This document shows, in pieces, positions 16,717 through 28,751 of a stretch of 64,000 nucleotides of DNA. Origin of the DNA: Galaxea fascicularis. Taxonomy: Eukaryota > Cnidaria > Anthozoa > Scleractinia > Euphylliidae. The stretch spans positions 4,675,416 to 4,739,415 of the forward strand of contig OX419343.1 in assembly GCA_948470475.1 (NCBI GenBank), given 5' to 3'. Position 1 is the stretch's first letter, and every line of letters begins with the position of its first letter. Under the pieces are notes generated by a model. The model had not been told where the DNA came from, did no database searches, and was given only the letters and a program-made list of their open reading frames with translations. Both the position numbers and the translations under genes were made by a program.

Positions 16717-16849
16717 ACAATAATCTGCTGAAACAGTAGTGTAATCGAATTCGTCAACGAAATACCCACCTTCGAACTTTTTTTTACGTACTATGTCATT
16801 TACCGAATATTTGAATAAATGTTCCTTTTTCTATAAACAGTCTTTTACC

Positions 16850-19560
16850 TTTCATGGTAGTTGACTTTTTCCGAGGAAACACTTGCGAAAGCCACCAGAG
16901 AATCTCTCTTTGACCATTATGTTAATTAAATGTCGTTGAAATCAGTTGTCAGTCAAAAAACTTAAAAATGGGGTGGTGGGGGGCCAATGGAAAAAAATCC
17001 TAAGAACTGTGTTGAAACAAAAAAAGTAAGGAAATTGATTTGCGTGCGCACAAGTTCTCGACATTTCAAAGAGGTCTTTAAAGAAATGAACCTTATTGGA
17101 AAACGCACCGGCATAAAGTTCGTTTTTCCTCATTTGGTAAAGTTTTCATTGACGCGCCCATGGACAACGGAAATTGTCGGACTGCTACGAGTGGTCACCA
17201 TTTCGTACCTCGAGTCTTGAGTATCCCTCTTCTTCCCTTACTACGCACGCTTAAACACCCGGTTATTTTGCGATCAAGCGGCATTTTCGTCCATGCATCA
17301 AAGAGTTGGAAGAAATTTTGTTTTTCATTTTCGCCTACCCTACTTTGCATTGAATTAGTTTCCCATGTTTGATATAGTTCAAACATTTTCAACCCACGTC
17401 GTCCTTTTCTGTAATATTGAAAGGATGGGCCTGAATTGGTTGTGTTTGATTCCGGTAAGATTTATTGGTGCTGCTGCTGAAGGAAGTTATTTTACCACTA
17501 TCAGTAGTCCACTTTGAATGCTTGCAGTGGACTTTCCTCCAACAAACAAACAGAACAACAACTCTTATTTATAGAATAAATATCCAGCGTAGAAAGGACT
17601 GTTCCGCAAATAGCATTGCTAGTCTGGGCGGAACAGTCATACAAAACAATTACAAAAATTTAATCCTTAGGTATCCCGCGTGGGATGCAAATTAAGGTGG
17701 TTCGAAATAGTTTTCATTTTGCCGAGAGACGTTCTACAAATTCTAAAACCTCTTTCGAGTTAAGGATGATGCAAATTCAATAACAAAGAAAACGCGCGGA
17801 GAGACTGGCGTAAGAAAAAAAGTACGACCCTTTCTCTGTCCTTATGCCTGGTCGCGTTCGCGTTTTTCGCGGCTCAAAGGTACACATCTCGTGCGATGTC
17901 GCGCGTTGCGAAAATTAGACTGCTCGCAGTCTGTGGCCCACTTGTCTCTAATGGTGACTTAATCTCAGGTCGTCGAAACGTCAGTCAATGTCACCACAAA
18001 CAGTCCTTCTCAGGACCTCACTCACCTTGACGATCGCACCTCACTTATTATGCAATTCCTGAGTTTAAACAATTTTCTATTATGTAGTTTTTATTTCAGT
18101 ATAGTTTACTCATTATATAGCCTACAAAGGGAGTGCTAGAGGGAATCAGATGCACTTGCCGGCCGGCCTTTCCCTATCTGGTGACCGCCATGCGTGTAAT
18201 CACCTGAGTGTGTGTCTTTTAAACTTAGTGTCGACAGGAGGTCCTGGTCTCGATGGTAATGTTGATCCAATAGAAACTATCTGTGATGCCCCTTTAACCG
18301 CGGTCAGATGTTGAATCAAAAGAAAAGCCCTTAAATATAAGGGTTTTAGTTTGAAAACTCAAAGATGATATTACTTCTACGTGAGTCAGTGAGTTTACTA
18401 AATAATTTTAAGATGTACCAATAAAAAGTTTTAAGCCTTTTAAAAGCGAAGTTTATATATGGGTCGGACCTGTGTCGGCTTTGTTCAGTCGGCAAGATCT
18501 CCGCAGAGCCCCATACATTAATTATGCATTCAGTTATTGTTCAATGTTAACTGTCAGGGGCACAAAACGAAGCTGTTCCTCACTTTATCTGTTCCCCCGA
18601 GGTATTGTGCTGGCTGGCAAAATATCAGTTATGTCTCGGAGTTGCTTATCCAATTTCTTTCTGCTGCTGATTTCGGTCGGTAATTACTGAAGTGTGGTAG
18701 CAGTTTGAGTGTTGCTGGCTGGCGAAATCTGGATTGGTGTGAGAAATTTTGTGTCTCCTTCCCCCCTCTCCCCACTGAAGGCGTGATGGGAGGCCTTTTG
18801 CCACCCCCATTTAGGGTTACGACATATGGAATTCTCTTTTTTGTTGTTGTGCAGGCTGCTCAATTTGCACCTGGCTGGGAAACCAACCAATTTTATCTAG
18901 CTGGCTGGGAAATATCTTGTGTGTCTTGCTGGCAAAAAGGAACAGATATTTTTTTCCCAGCAATATTAAAAAACACCTGAAAATGCCTGAATAACATTTA
19001 GTTTTATTAACTGGGGTATAACAATACATTTTTCAACAAATTGGTCGTTTTGTGCCAAAAATGTTATTTGTGGACTAGACTTTTTTGTACGTTTGACGGG
19101 GTGATGGTGCTCCTCCGCTGTCCTCCCAGTTGTTGTGTTGAGGATTAGTTTTGACGGCCGCTATAGTCACGAAGTTTTCACAGTAATATTTGATTCAGCC
19201 AGTTATTGGCTGTAGGGTTTTTTCCTTTTGTTGTGCAAATGATTGTCCTTCGTTCAATTTTGCATATAAGTAGTTATATTCTTTTTGTGTCGAGTGCGAT
19301 AATTACTGTTCGTTGAAGTGTTGTTAGAACAGGTGTTAGAACTAACACCCCTTTCGCCCCGACCCGGTCTCCTCACGGTCACTTATTCTGCAGTCGAGGG
19401 ATAAAGATTTTTGAAAATGAGTCATGTTTTGCAGGGCTTTGGTTCGTTTTACCATGGTGCTTAAAATACTGAAACAAGGAGAGTTTTAAACCGTAACCCT
19501 TTCTCTCAGGAGGTGCGCATGTGACTTCTTTGGCTAATTCATAAAAGGTTACTCTGAAAT
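16850..19560. other. Intergenic DNA between the MRH-like gene and the amine oxidase
   Basis: No gene recognised. Contents: facing GGACTGTTCCGC and GGCGGAACAGTC blocks at about 17597-17639; a dispersed-repeat fragment at about 17925-18070, including GACTGCTCGCAGTC and CGTCGAAACGTCAGTCAATG; and repeated GCTGGCTGG(C/G)(A/G)AA units at 18711-18910. A promoter for the oxidase presumably lies in 19200-19570, but I see no clear TATA box. Confidence 0.45.
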
Positions 19561-19572
19561 CCATCAGGAGCA

Positions 19573-22500
19573 ATGGCCGGTTCCCTGGCGCAGGAGCGCG
19601 TGTTTGATGTCGTTGTGGTTGGTGCTGGAATTTCAGGTCTATCCGCCGCCTACGATTTGCAAAAGAAACGGCCTAAAACTAAGATTATCATCCTCGAAGC
19701 GAAAGGTCAGAAATGGATAGCTGTGTGTACAAAGTTATTCGGAACCTATGGCCGTATTTTGTTTAGAACCTAAGTTTTCGTGCTCTGACTGCTCTCGGCG
19801 CGTGACTTTTGACCAAGTCATGAAAGCTCGTGAAAGCATTGTTTTTTTTCCAAAAAAAATGTTTAAGCAGGGTTATATGCTATTAAACTGAAACATGTGA
19901 GGCCACACCGACATCTCCTTCTCAAAAAGCATACTTTTTTTGGAAATAAATTTAGTAGAAATGTTGCACAGAGATGAAAAAAGATAAAAAGGTCATGTGA
20001 TGGATACGCAGTTGGATAGGGTTTTTAAATAATGTAGATGCCCAACTCGCTGCAAGATGAAAATTACCTTGTGGTCATAGTCAGTTATGTTGAAGCCCTA
20101 TTGCTCAAGCAAAAAGGGCTGAAGTCCATAGATTCCGGGGTATAGAATGGTATTCTCCCTCCCCCTGAAGGGGTTTTGAAGGGTCCTTTCACCCCTGTGG
20201 TAGTTCAGTTTAGCTCTCCCTTAGAATGTCCAGTAGCCCTCTGTATGGGTGATTACTAATATTGCTGAAGGAGCACATACAGCTTTTTTGCAACCTTCTG
20301 TTGTCTTTTTGTCTTGGCACCCATGCAAATACAACTTGATGTCTTGTTGAAACAGGTAGAGTTGGAGGCAGACTTGATAGCATAGAACTCAAAACTGCAA
20401 AGGGAACTGACAGATGGGATCTTGGAGGACAATGGGTTTGTCGGTGAGTTAAAACTGTATGACTTTGTACAAGGTGACTGGAAATCAGATTTGTTGTTCC
20501 TGGACCTTGATCTTCTTTCCAGAATAATTAACCAAGCAAATCGCGTCAAAATTTGAAAAAGAGATCATTCATTTAACCGGCTAAACCCTAGCCTCAGTAT
20601 GTATATTCTCCAAACTGTTCTCTGCACATTTCTATGGTAATGATAAGGAGAATTTGTTAGACAATCAAGAGCTTTGTCACTTGTTAATCTCTTCTTTTTT
20701 CCTCACAACCTTTATGTTTGATTGAGCATTGTTAGCATAAGTAGAAATTAAACATTGGTCACCCTTAGAGGTTAAAGGGTTAAACAAGTTGTGTACACAA
20801 TTGGACATAATTGAGAAACTATGATAAGTATTTTGTGAGCAGTTAAAGGGGGATGAACCATGGTTGGTCTCAATGTACATAAAATCTGTCTGAATTGAAA
20901 CAGAAAAGGGGTGCTTATTGGAACAAGGCACTTTTGTAATAAGGGTGCTGTAATTAAACACATGGGGGCACTTTTTGGAAGGATGTCGCTGAATCAAATC
21001 ATTTCTGCATAGTTATGCATACATGTATGTATGAGACAAACCTTTGTTACTTACATTAAATTAAAAATGTGATTTCTTAGTACCCCCAACCTCTCCAACC
21101 ATACTTGAGCTTCCACAAGTGTCAGTTTAGGGAGGAGGGTAAAAGAAAATCTGTTTTAGGAAGAAAATTCTGAGATTATGCAAATAAGCAGTCACGACCG
21201 GATCCCAGTGAGACTTGTTTGTCCACGACTGTATAGGTTTTATTGGCTAAGAAAAAGAAAACTGGTGAAATTTTGGCTGATCAGAAAAACTGTGGAGAAG
21301 GCCAATAGCAAATTGTTTATTTCATAATGTAGATTAGAAGTGGAAGCTCAAGAGCTGATTATAAAGACCTACCTAAAATAATTTCAAAGCTGCAACTAAA
21401 AATGACTTTAAAAACAATATGGCTAACTGGTCTATTTACAACAAAATGAAATTTCATACTAAATAGATTTATATACCATACTAGCTGAAGTAAAATATTC
21501 ATTAATAACATAAAAAATATATGAAAGAAAATATGGTTAGGTGATTAGATTTATTAACAATAATCTATTAATACAGATATAAATAGAAGTTTATTTCCCT
21601 TAAAATGTCCTTTGACTTCTGTTTCTAGGAATCAGAAAGCTGTCATGAATCTCCTTGAGGAACTGGATGTTGACATTTATGATCAGTGGGACACTGGCAG
21701 CAAAGTCATGCAGGCTTCTGATGGGATTATTAGAACACACTCCAGCATGCTGCCATCCCTGTCGTATTTAGCCCTCCTTGACATGTGGTGGTTTACTTAT
21801 AAGGTAAAACACTAGTAGTACAGGTGTACATGTATGCACATTTAAAGACCCTTTGTCACTTTCTATAATGCACCATGGCTGTGCTAGAAATTCGTGGACC
21901 ATGAAAATATTGAGCCACTGTAACAGCAAGAGAATTCTCAAGTAATCCATCTTTATCGCACCATTTGCATCAATTTTGGTCATCTGTAAAGGCAAAAAGT
22001 ATATACAACGTATATCTTACGAGATAATCCACTTTGTAGTGTAATGGCAAGCAATAATATTGTGGTCACCACTGGAACTTTTTTCCTCCCTAACCCTACC
22101 TACTGTGAAAGAATTTACAGTAGGTGTAATAAAGACCAGCTGACCAGCTCCCAATGTCAGTGGCTTCGTAGCTCAGTTGGTTAGAGCATTGCACTGGTAT
22201 CGCAAAGTCATGGGTTCAAACCCTGTTGAAGTCCTGAATTTTTTTCAGGCTTCTTTACACAATTGCGTAAATTGCATTTACCACTGTGAGGATCAATCGT
22301 CATTTGACAGGGCAATGTTTACCACAAAAAGAGAAAGCCTGTATGTGAGAAATTAGCCATTTTTGAGTAAAATGAAAAAAATCATCCTAAAACAATTCAT
22401 GTAGCATATATACAGGGGTTTCAATAAGTTTTGAAATAGCCGTCTGAGCTTGCTAAAGTAAGCGGCGATCTGATTAATTTTTTTTATCATTTTAGTGAAA

Positions 22501-25500
22501 TCTAGACAATGTAGGCGGCGGCGAGAGGTAAATTCTGACAAATTAGGCGGCGATTTTCGCCGGTTGCCGGCTTCTAATGAAATCCCTGATATATGTAGTG
22601 TTACACCCAACCTCTCAATGAAGAGAGAGATGGGCTGATTCTTGAGAACCTTGTTGATGGAAATTAGGAGTGACAGGAATTAAGCAAGCAATAAAGCAAG
22701 GAGAACATTGGGGGTACAAGGGGGTAAATTGCTCAAGGTAGAGGTTAGAAGTCTGTGAAAGTGAGTCAATGAAATAAATAAATACACCAGTATTTTGTTT
22801 GTCGTGAATAAGTTGGAGAACATGTGCCAAGAAGTCCCCATTGATGACCCCAGAAATTGCCCTCATGCAACTGAGTGGGACGGAATGACTCTAGAGACTT
22901 GGAAGCATCAGACAATCTGGACCGCTGGTAAGACACCAATATTTATAAATTCAATTATCTAATTTGGAAATAACTATAGATCATTTTTTACATCACGGCG
23001 GCCATGTCTGTGCACAAAAACAAAGGAATGGCGGCCATGTTGGTGCACAAGGTTACCCAGGGTTTTCAATTTAAGCTGGCGCCCGACGCAAGTCACTGGC
23101 TACTTTAAGCGTTTGTGCCGGATACTTCGGCATAAACCTCAGCTCCGCGGCGCTGTGCTGCTGTCTTGATGCAATAGTCCTCTGGGTACTTCTGAATATC
23201 CTCCTGCTACTTTTTATCTTTTTGAAACCCCGTCTACCCCTCTGGGAATTGAACTGAACCAATATGGCCACTGGTTATGTGACTGAAAAAGATCTATAAA
23301 TTGAAGGGCTCATTGTATAACCAACATATGGTGGTTTTTGACCCTCTGCTGGAGCACTGTCAGTGATACACTTTTTTTAAATTTGCTGTTCAATTTAACT
23401 ATCATCCGTGTCATTCATTATGATGATCCCTTTTGATTTATAATTATCTTTTTCATCAGTTGTGAAAGAAGTCTTTGACACAGTTGTTGGCATAGTGTTT
23501 GGAGTGACACCTTCTCAAATGTCCCTCCTTTTTTTCCTGCATTATTTACACTGTGCGGGAGGGTGGTCAGTTATTGTTGATCCTGCTACAAAGGGCTATG
23601 CACAGGAGTGGAGAATCCAGGTAAATGCTGTAAACAGAAATTTACTGCTTTGTTTTCGTGGAGGTCTTTTGTGTTGCCACTGTGGGGTCCTCAAGGTTTT
23701 GTTAGAGTGCTTGAATGGGGTTGTGATACCTGTGTTTGTGAAGGTGTACAGTACCCACCCTGTCTCTTAAGAAATTGAAAGCCCTATTATCACGTTGAAT
23801 AAGCCCACAATGAGCCAGCAGACCAGTCGCGACGACACTTTGTATTAGAACCCAGATAAATGTCCTGCTCATCAGGGGTTTGTGTTGCTCAGTGGTCAGA
23901 GCATTCGACCAAAGCTATGGAGTTCATAGGTTCGATTCCTGCCTGGGATCTGATTTACTTTTCAGTCACACACCTTACTGCCCTTCGGGAAATATTGATC
24001 AAAATCAGTGACTGTAATATGGCTTGCTACTTTCATGGTACCTGAACTGGCAGTATCAATTTTGGGAACATTTAAGTGTGTATGTTGCATTATTTAATTG
24101 TTGTTAAGTCAGAGAGAAGTGAATAAATTATCTAAAATTATCCCATTTTTTAGGGAACTGCTCACAAGGTTACAGAATTACTTGCTGGCAGGCTAGGAAA
24201 AGGCAGCGTGCATTTAAATCATCCTGTTACATCAATAAAACAGGTAACAAAATTAATGTATCAATATACAAATAGTTGAACCTTGATCACCCAGACCTTA
24301 AATTTCCTGGACGTTTGAATTATCTGGACCATTTCCCCCAGTTCCTTTTATATTTTCCTGAAATGATGAAGAACCCTAAAAACTGTCAGAATTATTTTCG
24401 TTTTTAATTTAAGTTTGTTTCCCTTTTCAAACAGCAAATTAATCCTTTAAACCCTAAGAGTGATCAGCATCAAATTTCTCCTTGTAATATCAACATTTAA
24501 CAAAACTGAGTGGTCATGAGAATTATAAGGATATTGTCACACAAGATGCATTTGCATGATATTTCAACAATTTGTCCCTACTATTTTATGGGAAATGTAC
24601 AGAGGCAACAAATGAGAATCAAAATTTTGATCTTAGCGTTTGAAGGGTTAATGTACTATTACCTGAGTTCTGATTGGCTGAGAGTTGCTTTGTTGGTAAC
24701 TGAATTTTCAGTTTATTCTGTCTTCTGATATTTGAAAAATAGTTGGCAGAGAAAGCATGACCATGCATGAAACATGTTTACTTACTCTTTTTTCTTTCTT
24801 ACACCAAGCCACTGATTATGGCCATTTGTTTTACCAGGAGGATGAGCTTGTTATTGTGAACAGTTCTGTTGGCCAAACGTATAAAGCCAAGTTTGTAATT
24901 CTTGCAATTCCTCCGCACTTAATAGGTGAGATAAGAAATGGCTCCAGAAAATATCCCCCCTCCCCCCATGGCAGATATTTTGGTTTGCACCCCACCCTCC
25001 CCCACCCCTCTGGAAATTCAAATTTAGTCCCATTTGTCTGTTTAAAAATGTTGCTTTTGCCACCTTCTTCTCCCTTTTGAATTTATGTTGACCTTCCGTG
25101 GGGAGGTACCTTGTATGGGTATTTTCTGAAACTGGTTAGAAAATATTGGAGATGATGAAAGAGGTTAAACCTTGTTATTCCTCAAGGATTAAAGAGGGAT
25201 AATGATGTGATGGAAAGGACATTTTAAAATAATTTTATTTGTTGACATTGTTTGTTGCTGTTATTATTTTAGTAATACTTAATTAATACCACCGGTAATT
25301 AATTGTAACGGATCATGCCATAATTTTTCATTTCAAAGCTCTCTCTTTCCAAGGTCAGATTGAATTTAGTCCCCAATTACCCTACAACAAAATGCGACTC
25401 ATTCACAACATGCCACCATCACATTTGACCAAGTTTGTTGCCACGTATGCAACAGCATTCTGGAGGAAAGCTGGTTTCTCAGGAGACATGGCCAGGAGCT

Positions 25501-27625
25501 CTTGCGAAGGTGTTTGTGAAAGTAATCCAGTCGCTATCACATTTGATGCTACAACAAGTACTGGTAACCCAGCTATTCTTGGATTCATCACCTCGTACGC
25601 AGCAGCCAAGTGGTCTTCAGTTAAGGTATACAGCAGTTTTGGGAAAGGTTGTCCTAAGGAAAGCCAAAAAGCAAACATGAGAATCCTGAAAGGTAGTCTA
25701 ACACGTAATTGATAAATGCCCAGAACAGACCATTCTGTGACCATCTATGAATTTTAACTAGCCTTTTGTGAAGTTATAGGCTAAGTGACCATATATTTGT
25801 AGAATCACTAAATAATATTATAAAGCACAATGCACTCATATGCAAGAGAATTTGGAACCTTGGCTTTTTAAGGAGTGGTTTGGTCTAAAATTCAGAACTA
25901 CATTTTAATTAGTGGATGTGAAACGAATTGTGATCATCTTACACTGTAAGTGATTTCTTTATTAAGTGGCATTTTTAAAAGACCTCTATTGGGTAACATG
26001 TGGATTTGGAGCTCTCTTCACATATATACCCCTTTTCTCATGCAAAATTCAAGCTCTGTCCCCCCTGTCCCCTTAACTCTGGGATGAGGATGAAGACCTG
26101 CTTTTGATGGTTTGGCTAAATAACGTCATTGATTTTTGCACTGTTTTCTAGGATGAAATAAAAAAGGAGGCTGTCCTAAATTCTTTAAAGCTATACTTTG
26201 GACCTGAAGCAGAACATCCTTTAGATTTTTGCATTAAGGTAAGCTATGATTCGTTTCTCCTTTAATTCATATGCACCTGGGTCTCAAGCCATGTTTTATC
26301 GAACCAGAATTCAATGACAGAAGTCCAGGCTGGTTAACATTTGCCATTTGAAGATGCAGTACTGGTAGCGTAAAAATACTGTGTGAAGAGTTTTGCTGTC
26401 CTTAGAGACAGTTTGCTCGCAGTGGGTCTTTTGTGAGATATACACTTTTCTTAGATCACTCATTGGTTGATGTTAGCCCAGAAGCAGTAGGTTACCTGAG
26501 GCTGCAAATGCTGTGGTACACATTTCGTGTGTCCTGAAGACATTGCATGATCTCATTATGAATTTAATTTCATTGGCAGATGATTTGAACTTATTTGAAG
26601 TAGCGGTGTATACCTAGAAAATGACTTGAATTTACTGACTGGTCAAGACTGATCATTTTTACTGATTGGCTAGGATTGGTCAAAGGAGACCTGGAATGGT
26701 GGTTGCCCTGTGAATGTGATGGTTCCAGGAGCTGTAATTAATTATGGAGACTGTTTAAGAGAGCCTTTCCTGAGGTAAGGGTGGTGTGAAAAATTTAAGG
26801 CTGTGAATGTAAACAAAAGAGTTTCGTGTTGTATATTGAATGAGACCAAGTTGAACATTTCTATTTCAGAGTTCACCATGCATACTATCTAGACTTCTTT
26901 AGCTTGCTAGCTTTCTACATGTATCTACTTGAGACCCCCTCCTGTCCACCACCCCCACCTTTTGATCTCTTCATAGTTATCAGCACGGTTCAAAATGACA
27001 GTAGTATACTGTGGTGTAGTAAGCACTCAGCACTACATCTACAGGTGCTTCATTGTTGAGATTTGATAACAAGAAACTGTTAAATTAAAGGACATGCTGT
27101 TTACCTTGACGTTACGTCTCTTCTGTCTCACTTAGTAAGCGTAGGTGTACCGTAATGATTCGATTTAGCGACCGGGGCGCTTATTTACTTTCAGCAGCTC
27201 AAGGGAGAGCGCTTATTGGAGACGGGACGCTTATTATTATTTTTTTGCAAAGCTTCCACATAAAGACGAATCACGGTTGATCTAAAGGCGTTGTACCAGA
27301 TTAAAAATTGAAACAGACGGGGGCTACGCTTATTGGAAAGAGAGCGCGAAATCGAATCATTACGGCACCCCATGTTCATAATTCACATATGAACATTTTG
27401 TTCGTTAAGACGTAGTTATAGAATCCGGCTCCATTTCGAGTCGCTTTCACCAAGATGTTTCATTGATAATAATGTGATTTTGTTTTTGTCAGGATTCATT
27501 TGGCAGGTACAGAAACAGCTACAGAGTGGCGTGGATATATGAATGGGGCCGTACAAGCAGGACAGAGAGCCGCCAGTGAAGTCCTTGCAAGATTAGACAA
27601 TACACCCCCAACACAATCTGATTGA
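19573..27625 (+). CDS. Flavin-containing amine oxidase, MAO-like, 480 aa, no membrane anchor
   Basis: Eleven exons join in phase: 19573-19705, 20356-20443, 21629-21803, 22813-22927, 23460-23620, 24154-24243, 24838-24925, 25354-25625, 26152-26238, 26674-26774, 27493-27625. The enzyme family oxidatively deaminates amines with FAD and O2, giving an aldehyde, ammonia and H2O2. Seen: an N-terminal FAD dinucleotide motif [25 protein letters not shown] and GGQW; the equivalent of MAO-B Lys296 in [21 protein letters not shown], where the cysteine aligns with the FAD-linked cysteine; and the C-terminal FAD motif [22 protein letters not shown]. Unlike MAO-A/B, the residue after the flavin cysteine is Pro, not the aromatic-cage Tyr, and the protein ends about 25 residues after GYMNGA, without the membrane helix. 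It is therefore probably soluble, with its own substrate range. The start is the first ATG, CAATGGCC, just before the FAD motif. A possible ATTAAA poly(A) signal lies at about 27653. Confidence 0.92.
20575..20785. repeat. MITE family B copy in amine oxidase intron 2
   Basis: Begins CTAAACCCTAGC and ends GAGGTTAAAGGGTTAA. It shares ordered blocks (ATTCTCC, ATGGTAATG, GAGAATTTGTTA, TTAAACATTGGTCAC) with copies at 40170-40375 and 51785-52140. Confidence 0.65.
22162..22321 (+). repeat. tRNA-derived SINE
   Basis: The tRNA-like head has an A box (TAGCTCAGTTGG), a B box (GGGTTCAAACCC) and an anticodon-like loop CTGGTAT. The head is followed by GAATTTTTTTCAGGCTTC and a SINE body. The body and imperfect stems argue for a SINE rather than a working tRNA gene. 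Confidence 0.75.
22413..22588. repeat. MITE family A, copy 2 (amine oxidase intron 3)
   Basis: The best-preserved left and right ends, CAGGGGTTTCAATAAG and CTAATGAAATCCCTG, are imperfect inverted repeats. The element is 176 bp, the same length as the copy at 51880-52055, with which it shares most blocks in reverse orientation. Confidence 0.85.
22985..23275. repeat. Repeat-like segment in amine oxidase intron 4
   Basis: CGGCCATGT.GGTGCACAA occurs twice (near 23002 and 23032), and ACCAATATGGCCAC near 23259 is roughly complementary to it. This suggests an inverted-repeat element. No coding capacity is seen. Confidence 0.45.
23871..23950 (+). repeat. tRNA-like SINE head
   Basis: TTGCTCAGTGGTCAGAGCATTCGACC resembles an A-box arm and GGTTCGATTCCTGCC is a good B box. 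The 5' end departs from a normal acceptor stem, so a functional tRNA is unlikely. Confidence 0.6.
24440..24655. repeat. MITE family C copy in amine oxidase intron 6
   Basis: Starts near TTTAAACCCTAAGAGTGATCAGC and ends near TTGATCTTAGCGTTTGAAGGG. The blocks GATCAGCATCAAATTTCT, TTGTAATATCAA and CAAATGAGAAT recur in the interrupted copy at 42692-43350. Confidence 0.7.
27144..27370. repeat. TIR element in amine oxidase intron 10
   Basis: The left end GGTGTACCGTAATGATTCGATTT faces its near-complement AAATCGAATCATTACGGCACCC. GGGGCGCTTATT-like units recur inside. It is about 227 bp and non-coding, so a non-autonomous transposon. Confidence 0.8.
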
Positions 27626-28223
27626 AAATCCAACTTAGGCCCGAATGCAGATATTAAATTGTTATATATAGACAGGTGATGAAATACTGACAAACTTTGA
27701 GCTTCACTGACTTGTGCTGAACTATACAAATTATCAAATATCAATAATTGTTTTAATACAACAAACGCAGAAAATCTGCCATGTTTATTTTCGGTTCAGG
27801 CTCGAGTCGAATGTGAATTAAATGGACAGTGAGACATCTTGATTATATAAAATAGCACATAAACAGGGAAAAACCCTTGTTCGGCTCATTTATTAAGTTA
27901 TCATTCATTTTACATTAGATTAGACATAAGTCACTTTGGAACACTGTGTTAAATTATACATCATTCATTAAGACTTTTCTTGGCTATGTTTTAAGAACAA
28001 TTCAATAGATATTATCTTAAACTAGCCTGATGAATTTCTTCAAGAATATACATCATTCATTTCAAGAGCAATCCCGCTTTGCAGTCACGGGGCGAACTCG
28101 ACAGAACTCAGGGCCGTGGAACTCGAAAATTAGGGTTGAAACTAAAACGAAGCGAATTCGATAGAGGGCGAAACCTCCGTGAATCCTAATAAAGGAATAC
28201 ACTCAGAATCGTATGCCCCACAT
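27626..28223. other. Amine oxidase 3' UTR and intergenic DNA
   Basis: No further gene is seen. The direct-repeat-like phrases GGGGCGAACTCGA, ACGAAGCGAATTCGA and AGGGCGAAACC suggest more repeat material at about 28089-28180. Confidence 0.45.
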
Positions 28224-28397
28224 TAGGGAGTTTTAGCAGCGACGACGGCGACGACAACGAAAATGTCATTTCAAAATATAACTTCTCGTTTGTCAGTGTA
28301 ACTCTTTTGCGATTATTGAAATTTGTTTAACTTGGAAAATGCTGACGAACTGTGCAGGAAATAAATGTTTTTGTAGACGACGGCAAAGAAATGTACA

Positions 28398-28670
28398 TGT
28401 TGGGAAATGAAATGCGTGACTGTCACGCTGTGAAAGTGAACTTTGTTCCCTTTTGTTCTTTGTTGCTTTAGTGATAAGCTGTAATCACGTGATGTAAGTT
28501 AGGATTCTAAAAAAGGAAACCATGTGCGAGAGACGTGTGATCGAGAGTTTTGTATCTTTCGAGTTGGGACATTAAAAGAATAGTAAAGCGATTCGAGTCT
28601 GTTGGTCGGTTTAACGTGAATATTATCGGGAAAATCTTTTGTGTTGGAAGCAGTCGGAAGATTCCTGACA
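28398..28670 (+). repeat. 5' LTR of the BEL/Pao element
   Basis: 273 bp, TG...CA bounded and apparently identical to 34094-34366. It contains the U3/R promoter signals by analogy; I cannot place the transcription start. Confidence 0.95.
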
Positions 28671-28675
28671 CAAAC

Positions 28676-28690
28676 TGGCACCTCCGACGG
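28676..28690 (+). other. Putative primer-binding site
   Basis: TGGCACCTCCGACGG begins five bases after the 5' LTR. A TGG start is expected where a host tRNA 3' end pairs to prime reverse transcription. The tRNA was not identified. Confidence 0.6.
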
Positions 28691-28751
28691 GACTGTGAGC
28701 GAAACAACTAAACAAAGCAAGGACATCCGACCTGAATTTTCTAACAACAAC

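Noticed and set aside
22162..22233. Functional tRNA-Thr (GGT-like loop)
   Set aside because: A and B boxes are good, but the anticodon stem has a mismatch, the acceptor is imperfect and a SINE body follows.
25403..25744. 113-codon minus-strand frame
   Set aside because: It is the shadow of the largest amine oxidase exon.
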